DNA from: Papaver somniferum
Lineage: Eukaryota; Streptophyta; Magnoliopsida; Ranunculales; Papaveraceae
NCBI RefSeq assembly: GCF_003573695.1
Contig: NC_039362.1
Location: 112,819,120 to 112,883,119 of the forward strand
DNA length: 64,000 nucleotides
Direction of reading: 5' to 3'
The translations under genes were made by a program, and so were the position numbers. Numbering within the stretch: the stretch's first letter is position 1; every line of letters begins with the position of its first letter. Positions 47,514-60,210 of the stretch are shown here, piece after piece. A model generated the notes under the pieces. It was given only the letters and a program-made list of their open reading frames with translations. It was not told the DNA's origin and ran no database searches.

Positions 47514-48276
47514 TAGGGCTGTTCATGGTCGGTTTTGGTTCGGTTTCTAGCCAAACCAAAATCGAAACCAATACTATTGGTTTCTAAAAATCTATTGGTT
47601 TCTAAAAATCTAAACCAAACCAATCCATTAACCATTGGTTTGGTTTCCAAATGGTTCCAGTTGGTTTCGGTTTGTCCCAGTGGTTTTTGGTTAACCAATA
47701 ATTATGTCAAACCAAAAAAAAAAAAATCACAAATCTACGGATAAGAAAATCGTAGTTGCCGATAGTATTGGTTTACACAAATTTACAGACAAAAAAAATA
47801 CAAAAAATATCAAGAATAGTTAAAGCTTACTCTAATTCTAGAGATCAAAAGAAGATATATAATATATCTTAATTTAGTTATTGACAAATAAAAAAGAAGG
47901 AAGACGGGAAGAAAAAAGTCGAGTAGCAGCGGCTGTAGTTGGGGGTGGAGAAGGGAGGCGACTGAGAGAAGGAGAAAGAGAAAGAGGGAGAGTATCATAA
48001 TGAAATATTAAATTTAGGGTTTCTATTTATCCTCTAAATCAATGGGTAGAATCTAATACTTGTAAATTAAAGGTAGAAACTAAGTTTAAAAATTAATCGG
48101 TTTTCTAATGGTTTTTGGTTCGGTTTTAGAGGTCAAACCAAACCAAAACCAACACTATCGGTTTTCCACTTTCTACACCGTGACCAATCCATTAATAAAT
48201 GGTTCGGTTTGGTTTCTTCCTAATTGGTCTGGTTTGGTCCGGTTCCAGCGAAAAACCGAAACCATGTTCAGCTCTA
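47514..48276. mobile_element. hAT MITE (TAGGGCTGTTCATGG ends)
   Basis: The inverted ends TAGGGCTGTTCATGG and TAGAGCTGAACATGG (complement) are flanked by a perfect 8-bp duplication GCCATAGA (47506-47513 and 48277-48284), as for hAT elements. Both ends are followed by GGTTTGG/CCAAACC-type subterminal repeats (AACCAAACC, GGTTTGGTTTCC). The 763 bp have no transposase. Confidence 0.93.
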
Positions 48277-48339
48277 GCCATAGATACGTACTTCGACTAA
48301 AATTTGTCACCACTGATTTCCTAAACGATTTACTAAAAG

Positions 48340-48610
48340 TTAATTGTGCTACTGGCGGCGGTGGACTGACGGTGATTGCATCAGTGGTGGTGGCGGACTG
48401 GGGGCGGTGGTGGTGGTGGCGCCAGTGGTGGTGGCGGACTGGTGGTGGTGATGCAATGGTGATGGAGCGGCAGTGGAATATTAGTGGTGGTGGTGGTTGG
48501 TAAGTGGTGGTTGGTAGGTGGTGGTCGTGAACGGTGGTGGTGGAATGGTAGTTGAATGTTGGTGGTGGTGGATGTGTGGTGGTCCTAGTGGTGGTGGTTG
48601 TACGGGTGAA
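48340..48610 (+). repeat. GGTGG-rich simple repeat
   Basis: Degenerate GGTGGTGGC/GGTGGT units run over about 270 bp. Any Gly/Val/Trp-rich open frame through it reflects composition, not a gene. Confidence 0.8.
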
Positions 48611-49129
48611 GTGAAAGAGGAAAAAATTTGTTCCATTTTGAAATACAAGAAAATATTATATTGTTGAGGGTATTAGAGTAATCTAATTTTAAATGGATAA
48701 AGTTATTAAAAAGTAGAGATATATTTATTGTTGTATAGGGATATATTTGTAGGATGTTAAAACTAGGGACATATAATTAATATACCCAATATTAAATTAC
48801 CCTCCACCTCTAAAACAAATACAAAAACCTAAATATTTAACAATCTTTAATTAAATTATTATTTTTTTTCTTTTAAATTTACATGATAATCAAAAATTAA
48901 AACCTAATCTCGAAAACAATTCATTTTTTTCTTTTCGTTTTGGTTTTTCAAATAATATATTCGGCGACAAACAATTCGAGTGATTGAGTTAAATTACTTT
49001 AGAGGGATTCATAAATGATTTAACTATGAAATTCTAAAATTTTCTCATCGAATTTTTCTGAACTCGACCAGAAACGCTTGATGTAGGTCTACCAAATATC
49101 CTGATTGTTATTGATGTTTATCAAACACG
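48611..49129. other. AT-rich spacer
   Basis: No gene is visible. GGGACATATAATTAATATACCC at about 48770 is a short imperfect palindrome. Confidence 0.5.
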
Positions 49130-50045
49130 AAGAACATCGGATAAGACACACACACATCATCCGATTATGGGTTGATGTTCATTGTATTTGATGAACATCA
49201 ACAATAATCGGCATACGTTAATGCATATATCAACTGATTAATTAACATTGTTTGAATTGTTAAACAGAGTAAGAATAATTGATTGTAGTTTTATCCAATA
49301 ATACGATTACTTCCATTTAAAGTGTTCACTTTTCTGGGTGGTTTTAAGACATAATCGGTCTTTACGTGACTCTCATATAGACCGATTACGCCCAATTTTT
49401 CTTGATTTAAGAGTATGGTATGCAAAGGTGGAATCTTTGGATCCAATACCAATTAGAACTTGTCTAAATTCAGAAGTTTTTATCTTCATATCATAGAGAA
49501 TAAAAATATGAGTTCAATGCAAAATGAATGAGGTCACTCCGACATCGGACAAAGAAGTCATGATCAAAACAGTAGAAGAAATGTCAGATTTGCAATCGGT
49601 TGGCAAGGGCATTTATGTAAACTGATTCCGACAAAGGTTTAGATAAACTCTTGAATCTTAGTTTGCTACAACCTTGTACGCGGGGGAACTATATTTACCG
49701 ATTATGGACGCATTTTTATACAAAGGGTTATCATTTTTGAGATTTTTTACAATCGACACTTGTCGAGGAATGTATCAACCGATTAAGATCAATCTGCCAT
49801 AAAAAATTTGCACATATGTCGATTCTTGGTTGATGTTCTTCACGGATCAAGAACAAAAAAAAATAAAAAAAAATCAAGATTTTGTTGTTTTGATGATCAA
49901 TTAATACTAGTTAATTTCACAAACAGTCTATGTATAAAATCTTATACACCGATTCCTAGTTTTGTTCGTAAATGAAGAACATCAATTCAGAATTGGTTTA
50001 CGAGTGCATGAACACCCACCGATTGTGGGTTGATGTTTATTCATA
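49130..50045. repeat. Stem-loop array 3 (AATCGG and GATGTTCAT words)
   Basis: A 0.9-kb non-coding stretch has repeated CCGATT/AATCGG and TTGATGTT/AACATCAA words arranged in inverted pairs. The clearest are TAATCGGTCT with AGACCGATTA (about 49351-49387) and CGGAT...ATCCG (49138-49165). It is looser than the arrays at 2478 and 17431. Near its right side a 28-bp block (AGGAATAAATTAGCCATTAA) is duplicated in tandem at about 50149-50205. Confidence 0.6.
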
Positions 50046-51069
50046 AAAATCAATCATTTTTTATGTTTTGATGATGAATACATAGTTGATTTCCAGATTA
50101 AAAAGATTAAACGTCAACTAATCACCCGAATTAACACTACCTAATCAGGAATAAATTAGCCATTAAAAAAATAGTTATCAGGAATAAATTAGCCATTAAA
50201 AAAATAGTTGGGCAAAAAATTTTAACCCATATGAGAGGCCTAAGATAATCCTTAAATGCCCAAAAGTAGCTAGGTTCCTATTATACTGGATTACTCTTTT
50301 TCATTCCATTTATATTGGAATTAGTATTTTTAATCCATAAAAATAATAAACCCATGTAAACTGACACTCAGTTTTATACTCCCTATTTATTAGATATTTA
50401 ATTTATTGGAAGCATGGGTTGGTCGGTTCTGGTTTTACCAAAAACCGTCGATCGACCCGGTAGTCCTTAGTTTTAAAATTTCAAACTAATCCCGCCCAAC
50501 CTTTTCGGCTCGGGTTTTAACCGCTCCGTATCTGGTCATTTGGGATCGGGTTAGAATATGGATTTATCCGAGTTTTTTGTAGTACTTCCTGTACAAACAA
50601 ATTTACTAATCGATTGATTCAATTCATATAATGAATGCACAATTGATTCAATTCAGAGAACAACCGATAATGGTAATGTTTTGAATCTTCGATGAAGTAG
50701 TGATACTTTGAGACTGAAAACTGTGATGAGACTCATAGTGAAAGAAGAGAAGAATTAGAGAACTGAAGTTAGAGAGAATGACATGGGTCTTTTAGGTTTT
50801 AGGGTATTGAAGTATGGATGGTAAGGATTAACTTTCATCAACGTCTATAGCTATTAGGTTATTACGAAAAGGCTCGATCGGGTTTTACATCAAACCAATA
50901 GCGGTTTTCAAAACTAAAACCGTATATCAAACTGTTGCGGGCATGTGCGGGTTAAAAAATCACGAATAGGCTGGGTTCGGGCGAGTTTAGGTAAAAGGAT
51001 CGGTTCTTGTGCAGCTCTACCAATCAGGGGTAACAATAGTTCGCCGCTACCTAGATAATGATAGTTATG
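50046..51069. mobile_element. Degenerate hAT-like element
   Basis: Between about 50415 (GGGTTGGTCGGTTCTGG) and 51030 (complement TAGAGCTGCACAAGAACCG) the ends are loosely inverted. The interior has GGTTTT/AAAACC words typical of this hAT MITE type. No clean target duplication is seen. The rest of the interval shows nothing further. Confidence 0.4.
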
Positions 51070-52389
51070 TGATGGTTTCTGATAAAATAAAACATTGTAT
51101 TGATGAAAGGTAAAGTCTTATAGAGACTGAATAGAAAAGAGAGTTTTATGCAGAGATAGAAAGGGAAAAATCACACGTGACAGATGTGCGTGTTACAATA
51201 AGATTCAAGTCAATAAAATTGACTTGATTATTCCTAACATCCCCCCTCAAGCTGATACTGGCAGAGAGTAAAGCTTGTTACTAAGAACAGAAAAACACTC
51301 AACTCTATGGAAAAAAAAATAGAAGCAACTATAAAAGACTGAAAGAACTAAGTTGCACAAGCACTAGCTGCACCAGAGGAGCTAGGACTAAGCAGCTGAG
51401 ACGGCAACCTGGAGAAAACCTGATAACATAGACCCTTTGTGAAGAGATCAGCTGACTGCTCCTCACTAATAATATGCTAAATGTGTAAGAAGCCATTCTC
51501 CACCAGTTCACGTACTGTATGAAAAACAATCTCTACATGCTTCATCTTACAATGAAAAACTGGATTAGATTCCAAAGCTAAAGTACTAGTATTATCACAA
51601 TACAAGGAGACTGTATGATTAACATATATATGTAAGTCAGACAACACATAAGATAACCATTGTAATTCTGCAACAACAGCAGTCAAGCATTTATATTCGA
51701 CTTCAACAGAAGATGTAGAGACAGTGGGTTGTTTCTTCAAATACCAAGAAAGTGATGAACCCATAAACATATCTTAAACAGAGGTGGGACTCCGTGTATC
51801 AGGGAATCCATTCCAATCAGAATCAGAATATGCCTTCAAAAAATGAATATCACCAGTCCACAAAGAAAGACCACATCCTAATGTACCTTTTAAATATCTC
51901 AAAATCCGCTTGACTAACATAAGATGAACATCAGTTAAGGCATGCATGAATTGCGAAACGTAATTGACACCAAAACAAATATCCGACCTAGTAAGAGTGA
52001 GATACTGAAGACTACCAGCTAGAGTTCTATATTCAGTAGAATCTTGTAATAACACGCCATCATATATTGAAGCTCTAGTGGATTTGACATTGGTGTGTCA
52101 TATGGTTTGGAGTCTAACATATTTTCTCTAGACAACAAATCATTAGTATACTTATTTTGTGTAAGAAAAAACTCAGAAGTAGTTCTGCAAGCCTCAATAC
52201 CCATAGAATATTTCAAATTACCAAGTAACTTTATGGCAAACTCAACACTCAGAAACTTAACTAAATTGTCAAGAAGATTAGATGAACTATCAGTCAAAAT
52301 GATATCGTCAACATATAGTGAGAGCACCATCATGTCATGGAGTTATCACTAACAGACTTCTGAAATCCATATGATAATAAAAATAAACA
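51070..52389 (-). mobile_element. Ty1/copia element, 3' end
   Basis: Right to left on the - strand: end of reverse transcriptase, RNase H, polypurine tract (TTGAGGGGGGA at 51240-51250) and a short LTR of about 170 bp beginning TGTTAGGAATA (51239 down to about 51070). The 5' part is cut off at 52389 by the next LTR. Element identity is clear from the order of parts. Confidence 0.85.
51345..52353 (-). pseudogene. Copia reverse transcriptase/RNase H end (broken)
   Basis: It begins with the catalytic LSLYVDDIILTDSSS, then KYTNDLLSRENML and YRTLAGSLQYLTLTRSDICF, and the connection region with RILRYLKGTLGCGL and AYSDSDWNG. RNase H follows: STSSVEVEYKCLTAVVAELQ, LYCDNTSTLALESNPVFH and KHVEIVFHTVRELVENG, ending near SADLFTKGL. 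Frameshifts near 52030 and stops near 51775 and 51478 break it. It belongs to a different copia lineage from the long-LTR family to its right, whose orientation is opposite. Confidence 0.85.
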
Positions 52390-53960
52390 TGTTAGAGCAC
52401 TGCTCGGTCGAACTCGCAAGTGCTATCTCAAGCTTGTTTGTCAATGTTAGTGATCAAAACTATAAGTCTTGATTTCTAGTCTACTTATAGTAATGTATCG
52501 TACTAGGATAGATTGTGTAGTTGAGCATTAGACTTCACGGCGTTCATCAATAGAAGACGAAGAACTACTAAGGAGAACTTGTGGAACTTCATCAACAAAA
52601 GGTATGTGGAGACTAAAACTCATCTATCACTTGGAAAGTCTATTTCTACTCTATCTCCTATAATGAGACAAAAGTCGTATTACTATATAGTATTCGATTA
52701 TGCACATTCGAGATTTCGGGCTGAGTTTAACTCGCTTACATATTTATCGAAATATGTGTTGGTAAGCTTTCGCTTCAACCAAGTTCATCTTATATTCTTG
52801 ACGAAAGTCAAAAGATCATGTGAAAATCTCCGAGTAACATCTTACATGGTTTGTGTGATACAATCATTTGGTTTAGACTTGGAATCTTTCGTTATGATTA
52901 TTTCAATAACTTAAAAAATAACTTTGATGCTAATAGTGTGTGAAAACGGCTATTGTCATCGTCTAAAAAAGTTTCAATGATTGAAATATATTTTAGAACA
53001 CTTAACCAACATTGGATTATAAACATGTTATGCACTCTTGCATATATGTAATCCATGTCCGGGAACCATAGTATGCATACCCGTATTCATACCTGTTGGT
53101 TTGAGAAGTCCGGGAACCTAAGTACATGTACCCGTACGCGTACTGGCGAAGGGTTTGAGTCCGAAAATTTCTACTGGGTTTGGAGGTATGCGTTCCCGTT
53201 CGCATACTCGCGAAAACCAAACTTGGTTCGACTACTTAAGTATGTGTACCCATTTGCATACTGAGTGGTTAAAGTTCTAAAATCGGTTGTGACATGAACT
53301 AATACATTTATATAATAAGAAATGCATTCTTTGCAAACCATGGCTATAATGTTCATGAATTGATTCGAGTGAATCAAATCGATTTTGCTTCAATTGTGTT
53401 CTTGTATACTTCTATGAGAATATAACAATTGAACAACTCTTTAACTAATCTCATTTGAGTCATTTGAACTAGTTATGGTTGAGATGAATAAGGTTGATAT
53501 GAGAGTGTTCATATTGCTAACCACGGCTAACTACTGTTGAGCCAACATGGTGTACACGTTTAGGTACGGTTACTCAAACCTAAATGAAGATACATTTCAT
53601 TTGTGTATAACAAGCTAAGTTCGATCTAACGGTTGAAAGATATTAGCTTGAGTCTAATCAGGTTTTCATCTAACGGTGAATATTGAATGCTTTATTACCA
53701 AGGTAACTTAGATTGCAAACTCTGATTTGAAAACTATATAAGGGAGAACTCTAACAACTGGGAAACCTAATATTGAACTCTAGCAACCCTGATTTGAAAA
53801 CTATGTATGATACTGATTGCAACTAGAGTCAATTCTTCTTTAACCTTAGGTTTTTCACGAAACCCTATAGGTCAACGACTTAAAGACTTCATTGGGATTG
53901 TGAGGCCAGACCTAACTATTTTCTTTGTAGTTGCGTGTTCTGACCTCACTTCTTTGCTAA
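52390..53960 (+). repeat. Long-LTR copy A (truncated)
   Basis: It starts TGTTAGAGCACTGCTCGGTC, as do the complements of the LTRs at 29551 and 35624. It follows that family to about 53960, missing the last third. It interrupts the copia reverse transcriptase on its left. A degenerate CGTACTGG/ACCCGTA tandem block lies at 53060-53265. Confidence 0.8.
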
Positions 53961-54346
53961 GATATGCTTCATTCTATTTTATCAAAAAAATGTAGTAATA
54001 ACATATCCCTACTAAGGGAATGGGATGATATCCATCACTGGTGTTATACGTTCGAGAGTATATCTAAGTATTAAAAGTAGTATATATAGTGGGAATATGC
54101 AGATTACCGTTTGCAGGTACGTGCACAAAAGTTAAAAGAGGTATGTATTAATAACTGATTGCACAAATGGTTTATGATTAGACAGATTGCATAACGTGCT
54201 CAAACAGGGCATGACACATATTGTACGTTTGTCACCCATGTATAACTTCTACACTAATACCATAGAATTTTTAAAATTTGTGGCCTCTGTTCTTTGGTGG
54301 CCTCAAGCGAGGCTATCATCGCTTTAACTACATGGCCGGCTCTGCT
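53961..54346. other. Unassigned spacer between LTR copies
   Basis: No gene is visible; it is AT-rich and matches neither LTR. It may be a third insertion or deletion junction. Confidence 0.4.
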
Positions 54347-56393
54347 CAAAAGTCTATCTACTCTATCTCCTATCTTGAGACAAAAGTTGTATTGCTATAT
54401 AGACTTTGATTATACACATTTGCTATTTCGAGCCGAGTTTATCTCGCTTATCTATTTCTCGAAATATGTGTTGGTAAGCTTTCGCTTTGGCCAAGTTCAT
54501 CTTTACCAGTGACGAAAGTCATATTAGTTTCAATTACTTGAAAATAGCTTTGACGAAAAATGGTTTGTGAATAACAACTATATAACGTCCTCTAAGAATG
54601 TTTCAATGATTGAAATGAGAGTTTAGAATATATAGCCTTGGAAAGATATAAACATTATGTGGTAACACATATGTGTGTAAGTCCTTATTCCTTGAACCAA
54701 AGTATGCGTACTTTACTGCTCAGAAAAACCGGAACTAAAGTCCGCGTACCAGTACGCGCACTGTCGGAAGTTCACGTCCCGAGAATTTCTGCTGGAGTTT
54801 GTGAACTGAAAACAAACTTATTCCGGGTACTTAAGTCCGCGTACCAGTATGCGTACTTAAGTTGGTTATTTTCTAAAAATGGTTATTCGTGAACTTAAAC
54901 TTATATAAACTAAGGAATGCATAATTGTAAACTGTGGCTATAAAGTTCATGAATTGATTCGAGTGAATCAAATCGTTTTTGCTTCGATCATGTCTTGTAT
55001 AATTCTATAAGATCTAAGCAATTGAAAAACTCTCTAACTAGTTCATTTGAGTCATTTGAACTAGTTGTGGTAAAGAAGAATATGGTTGATATGGAAGTGC
55101 TCATATGGCTAACATTTGGTTAACTACTGTTGAACCAACTAAGTGTACATGTTTGGGTACGGTTACACAAATCTAAATAAACGTGCATTTCATTTGTGTG
55201 TAACAAGCTAAGTTCGATCTAACGGTTGAAAGATATTAGCTTGAATCTAATCAGGTTTTCATCTAACGGTGAATATTGAATGCTTTGTTACTAAGCCAAC
55301 ATTGATTATAACCCCTGATTTGAAAGTCTATATAAAGGAGAACTCTAGCAACTGGGAAACCTAATCCCCACACCTCCTGTGTGATACTAGTTGTATTAGC
55401 TAGAATCGATTCTCCTTTAACCTTAGGTTTCTTCTCGAGACCCTGTAGGTTAACGACTTGAAGACTTCATTGGGATTGTGAAGCCAGACCCAACTATTTT
55501 CTTTGTAGTTTCCTGATCTGATCTTGCTGTTTCTCGTATTTGAGTACAATCGTAAGATTGGCTTGAGATTGATTTCTCCGATAGGCAAGATATAAAAGAA
55601 GTCACAAACACCTTCGTCTAATCGTTTGTGATTCCGCAATATCTTCTTTCGCTAGTCGATTAAGATTATTGTGAGGTGATTGATAATTCTGGGCTATTCT
55701 TCGGGAATATAAGTCCGGGTTATCAATTGGTTCTTGTTCACCTTGATTTATCAAAAGACAGAACAAAAACTCGTAGGTATTTCTGTGGGAGAAAGATTTA
55801 TCTATTACCGTAGACTTTTATGTATGATACAAATTTGTTTATTAAAGTCTTCGACTTTGGGTCGTAGCAACTCTTAGTTGTGGGTGAGATCAGCTAAGGG
55901 AATCAAGTGCTAGTATCCTGCTGGGATCAGAGACGTAAGGAGCGCAACTGTACCTTGGATCAGTGTGAGATTGATTGGGGTTCAACTACAGTCCAGACCG
56001 AAGTTAGTTTGTAGTAGGTTAGTGTCTGTAGCGGCTTAATACAACGTGTGTTCAATCTGGACTAGGTCCCGGGGTTTTTCTCCATTTGCGGTTTCCTCGT
56101 TAACAAAACTTCTGGTGTCTGTGTTTTGTCTTTTCCGCATTATATTTTGTTATATAATTGAAATATCATAGGTGGTGCGTTGAATCGATCTATTGGGAAA
56201 TTCAATTAGACTCGTAGATTTCTATTTGCTTGAGTAAGTATTGAATCGAGAAAGCGAGATATAACTCTTTGATATACTTTTATTAAGATTGAGTCTGATT
56301 GACTAATTGATTCTCTTAAAAGTATATTAGAGTTAGTCCATACAGATTGCTAAGCAAAATATTTGGTGTGGTTGTTAGACCCCCGCTTTTTCA
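54347..56393 (+). repeat. Long-LTR copy B (5' truncated)
   Basis: It matches the family from the AAAGTCTATCTACTCTATCT point on (about 240 bp missing) and ends GACCCCCGCTTTTTCA, the family 3' end. The sequence after it is not the tRNA-Met PBS but the end of a copia pol, so the interior of the element between B and C has been deleted. Confidence 0.8.
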
Positions 56394-57196
56394 ATCATCA
56401 ATATGGAATTTGTGCCTTCCGAACAACAATTGGCTGATATTTTCACCAAACCATTAGACACTGCTACATTTCAACACTTACGCCAGTCTATTGGTGTTGT
56501 TATGGTTCATTAGTTTTCCAAAATTCTTGACCCTTCACTTATCTCGATCTTTTGGGCAATTGAGCTTGGAATTCCATGTTAGTGTTGCTTCAATTCTGCA
56601 TTTTTTTCTAGTAGTTCAATGTCTGGTATGTATCTTAGTATCCAAAGAAATCCTTATTTTTTTGTAAAAGTAAGGTCGCTCTTGTTGTTCCTTCGGGAAT
56701 GACATTTTATGGGGGAAAGTTCTTAAATGAACTTGTGCTTAATTTCCAAATCTTTGTGGGGAGTGCAGTTGTGGAATATTATATGAGTTTTCTTGTATCA
56801 TTATAAACTTCTTGATAAATACACTAAGTTTCGACTATGTGAAATCATCGAAACAAATTTGATATGTTCTTTTTCGGTCATGAAGTATCTCTATGAAAAT
56901 TTCATTAGGATCCCACTAGTTTTCGTACCTTTGCGAATTTATATTGACAAAAATGGGTAGAATTAATTCGTAGTTCACACTACAAATACATATGGTTTAC
57001 GAATCATTATGTAAGGGAGGGTGGTTTTCATTGTGAGATGAAGTGTTGACTAAGGGGGAGTGATACATATCACCATAGTATTGTTGTCAAAGTTGTGATA
57101 CAATTGAACTTTGATGTTGTGTAATAATACTATGACACTGTATAACAATGATTGAGAGCAATTGTTTTCTCATTGTTATGGATACGGATCTTCAAA
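56394..57196 (+). mobile_element. 3' internal remnant of the long-LTR copia element
   Basis: It begins with the pol C-terminus (56403-56513) and continues with a non-coding tail. That tail matches, in reverse orientation, 32100-32400 of the pol-less element (for example ACACTGTATAACAATGAT and ATACATATCACCATAGTATT). This ties the pol-less element to a copia family. Confidence 0.75.
56403..56513 (+). pseudogene. Copia pol C-terminus (ADIFTKPL)
   Basis: The 36-codon frame MEFVPSEQQLADIFTKPLDT is followed by 16 further residues and a TAG. P-S-x-x-Q-L-A-D-I-F-T-K-P-L is the last motif of copia RNase H, found in Sirevirus-like and related elements. Everything upstream is deleted. Confidence 0.85.
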
Positions 57197-59320
57197 AACT
57201 CGCAAGCGTTGCTATCTAGAGCTTGTTTGTCAAGTTTAGTGATCAAAACTATAAGTCTTGATTTATAGTCTACTTATAGCTATATCTCATACTAGGATAG
57301 ATTGTGTAGTGGAGCTTTAGACTTCACGGCGTTCATCAATTGAAGACGAAGAACTACTAAGGAGAGCATGTGGAACTTCATCAACAAAAGATATGTGGAG
57401 ACTGAAACTCATAAATATCTATCACTCGGAAAGTATATTTCTATTATATCTTTTATATTGAGATAAAAGTCGTATAGATATATAGTATTCGATTATACAC
57501 ATTTGATATTTCGAGTTGAGTTTAAATCGCTTACATATTTCTCGAAATATGTGTGGGTAAGCTTTCGCTTTAACCAAGTTCATCTTATATAAGTCAAAAG
57601 ATAATCATGTGAAAATCGCCTGGTAACATCTTACATGATTTGTGTGAGACAGTCATTTGATGTAGACCTGGAATGTTTCGTATTGATTATTTCAATAACT
57701 TGAAAATAGCTTTGATGCCAATAGTTTGTGAAAACAACTATTGTCATCCTCTAAGAATGTTTCAATGATTGAAATAGAGTTTAGAACACAACCATATTGG
57801 ATTATAAACATAGTATGCGTACTTACATATATGTTGATCCAAGACCGGTATAATATGCATACCCGTACGCGTACTGGCGAGGTAGGGTAAAGTCCGGAGC
57901 CTTGGTATGCATACCCGTACGCGTACTGGCGAACTCAGTTGAAGTCCGGGAACTATTGTATGCATACCCGTACGCGTACTAATTCAACTGATGTTTTGGA
58001 TGTGTAATAATATGTGTACCCGTTCGCATACTGTCGGACACAGTCCAAGTCCGGCTACTTAAGTATGCGTACACGTTTGCATACTTGAGTGGGTTATGTT
58101 CTAAAATCGGTTGTGCCATGAACAAATACATTTGAATAATAAGGGATGCAAGCATTTGTAAACCGTGGCTATAATGTTCGTGAATTGATTCAAGTGAATC
58201 AAACCGATTTTGTTTCAATTGTGTTCTTGTATACTTCTATGAGAATATAACAATTGAACAACTCTATAACTAGTTTCATTTGAGTCATTTGAAATAGTTT
58301 TGGTTAAGATGAATAAGGTTGGTACGAAAGTGTTCATATGGCTAACTTCGGTTAACTATTACTGAGCCAACTTAGTGTACACATTTAGGTACGGTTACCC
58401 ATATCTAAATGAAGGTACATTTCATTTGTGTGTAACAAGCTAAGACCATCTAACGGTGGAGAGATATTGCTTTGGTTTCAAGCAAACTTAGCTTGGCTCT
58501 TTGATCAGGTTTCATCTAACGGTGAATATTAATTGCTTTGTTCCAAAGCTATCAATCCCTGATTTGAAGACTATATAAGGGAGAACTCTAGCAACTGGGA
58601 AACCTAATCCCCACACCTCCTGTGTGATAGTAGTTGTGACTAGAGTCGATTCTCCTTTAACCATAGGTTTATTCCAAAACCCTGTAGGTTAACGACTTGA
58701 ATACTTCATCGGGATTGTGAAGTTAGACCCAACTATTTTCTCTGTAATTGCGTGTTCTGATCTTACTTATACTATCGTGATTGAGTACTATCTTTTCTAA
58801 GATTTGCTTGAGATTTATTTCCGATAGGTAAGATTAAAAGAAGTCACAAACATCTTCGTCTCATCGTTTGTGATTCCACAATATCTTGTGTCGCTTCCAT
58901 ACGAGTAAGATTATTGTGAGGTGATTGATAATACTTGGCTGTTCTTCGGGAATATAAGTCCGGTTTATCAATTGGTTCCTGTGCACCTTGATTTATCATA
59001 AGAGGGAATAAAACTCATATGTATTTGTGTGGAAGACATATTTATCTATATCAATAGAATTTTCTGTGTGAGACAGATTTGTTTATCAAGTCTTCGACTT
59101 TGGGTCGTAGCAACTCTTAGTTGTGGGTGAGATCAGCTAAGAGAATCAAGTTTGTATAATCCTGCTGGGGTCCAAAGACGTAAGGAGCGCAATTGTAACT
59201 TGATCAGTGTGAGATTGGTTAGGGCTCAACTACATTCCAGTCTGAAGTTCATTGGTAGTAGGCTAGTGTCTGTAGCGGCTTAATACAGTGTGCTTTTCAA
59301 AGTTGGACTAGGTCCCGGGG
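57197..59320 (+). repeat. Long-LTR copy C (both ends lost)
   Basis: It matches the family from AACTCGCAAG (the first ~20 bp and the polypurine tract are missing) to GGTCCCGGGG, where a gypsy LTR begins. Its interior carries the clearest minisatellite of the family (57830-58085). Confidence 0.8.
57830..58085 (+). repeat. LTR minisatellite, GTACGCGTAC units
   Basis: Five units of about 45-60 bp each hold AGTCCGG, then TATGCATACCCGTACGCGTA or a variant, then CTGGCGA. The core GTACGCGTAC is a perfect palindrome. Copies A and B and the LTRs at 29551 and 35624 have a different version of the block at the same position. Confidence 0.8.
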
Positions 59321-60209
59321 TGTGAATACCAATATTCTGCAGGGCACGTGTCACGATCTTAGTGGCCGCATTCATAAGTTAACTGTGTAGCCCTCGCTAT
59401 ACATAAAAGCCTGAGTTACAAACTATACCTTCGTAGATCTACTTTATCTCGTCCCAAGGAAGGATGCCTCGACGGTTGAGATCAGAAGAGTAAAAGCCTA
59501 GTCTATAAGGAGGCAGCTGGCGAAGGGACAAAGGTAGATGGGATATCTAATCAGCATTAAATGCTCAAATCCCTTATCTACATGCATAACCAAAGCACGT
59601 GGAGAGAGATTATGTGGCAGCACCCGATTGGTAGAAGCTGGCGGTGAACTAAGGTACAACCTATACTAAGGTTGGGGAGTTCCCGAAGGAACGTGGGTCA
59701 GCTGAGGTGGAAAGGTTCGACTGGATAAGGCGAGCGGTGAACGAAGGTACAATGTGTGCGATGGACCCAAAGGCAGCAAAGATATACCTGGAGCAGAAGG
59801 GGCTATAAATACCAAGCCTCACCAACAAAATAGGTGCATTCAATATCTAGGAGAGAAGATCTAGTCTTAAGCTTATACCTCTTTAATGTTTAGAACTTAA
59901 GTATTTACTTCAACTTGAGTTCTCTCTATTACTTTGGGAAGCATTTAAGATCTTTGTAACCACCATACTTAACACAAAACAATCACTCATTATCCCGTGG
60001 ACGTAGACAAATGTCGAACCACGTAATCTCTTATGTCTCATGATAACTTAGAAGCTTTTACATTATATTTGAGTTCTTTGTTATTATTGTGATCTTTAAT
60101 ATCTTTTACTACTTAGCATTATCAGTTCAACAGAGGTATCGATACTACTTAGCATCTGATTCTCTGAGCTGTATACATTACGTAGACTACGGGAAAATGA
60201 GTAGTCACA
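59321..60209 (+). repeat. 5' LTR of the gypsy element
   Basis: It begins TGTGAATACC right after the interrupted copia LTR and ends GTAGTCACA just before the PBS; 889 bp. The partner LTR is outside the window, so age and target duplication cannot be judged. Confidence 0.75.
59804..59811 (+). promoter_or_regulatory. LTR TATA box
   Basis: TATAAATA in GGGGCTATAAATACC, about 480 bp into the LTR, is the likely core promoter of the gypsy transcript. Confidence 0.65.
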
Positions 60210-60210
60210 G

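Noticed and set aside
48108..48503. Open frame across the end of the hAT MITE into the GGTGG repeat
   Set aside because: It crosses a transposon boundary and target duplication and then a simple repeat, so it cannot be an old gene.
53017..53377. Overlapping frames on both strands in LTR copy A
   Set aside because: They are produced by the palindromic CG-rich tandem block, which lacks stops in several frames.
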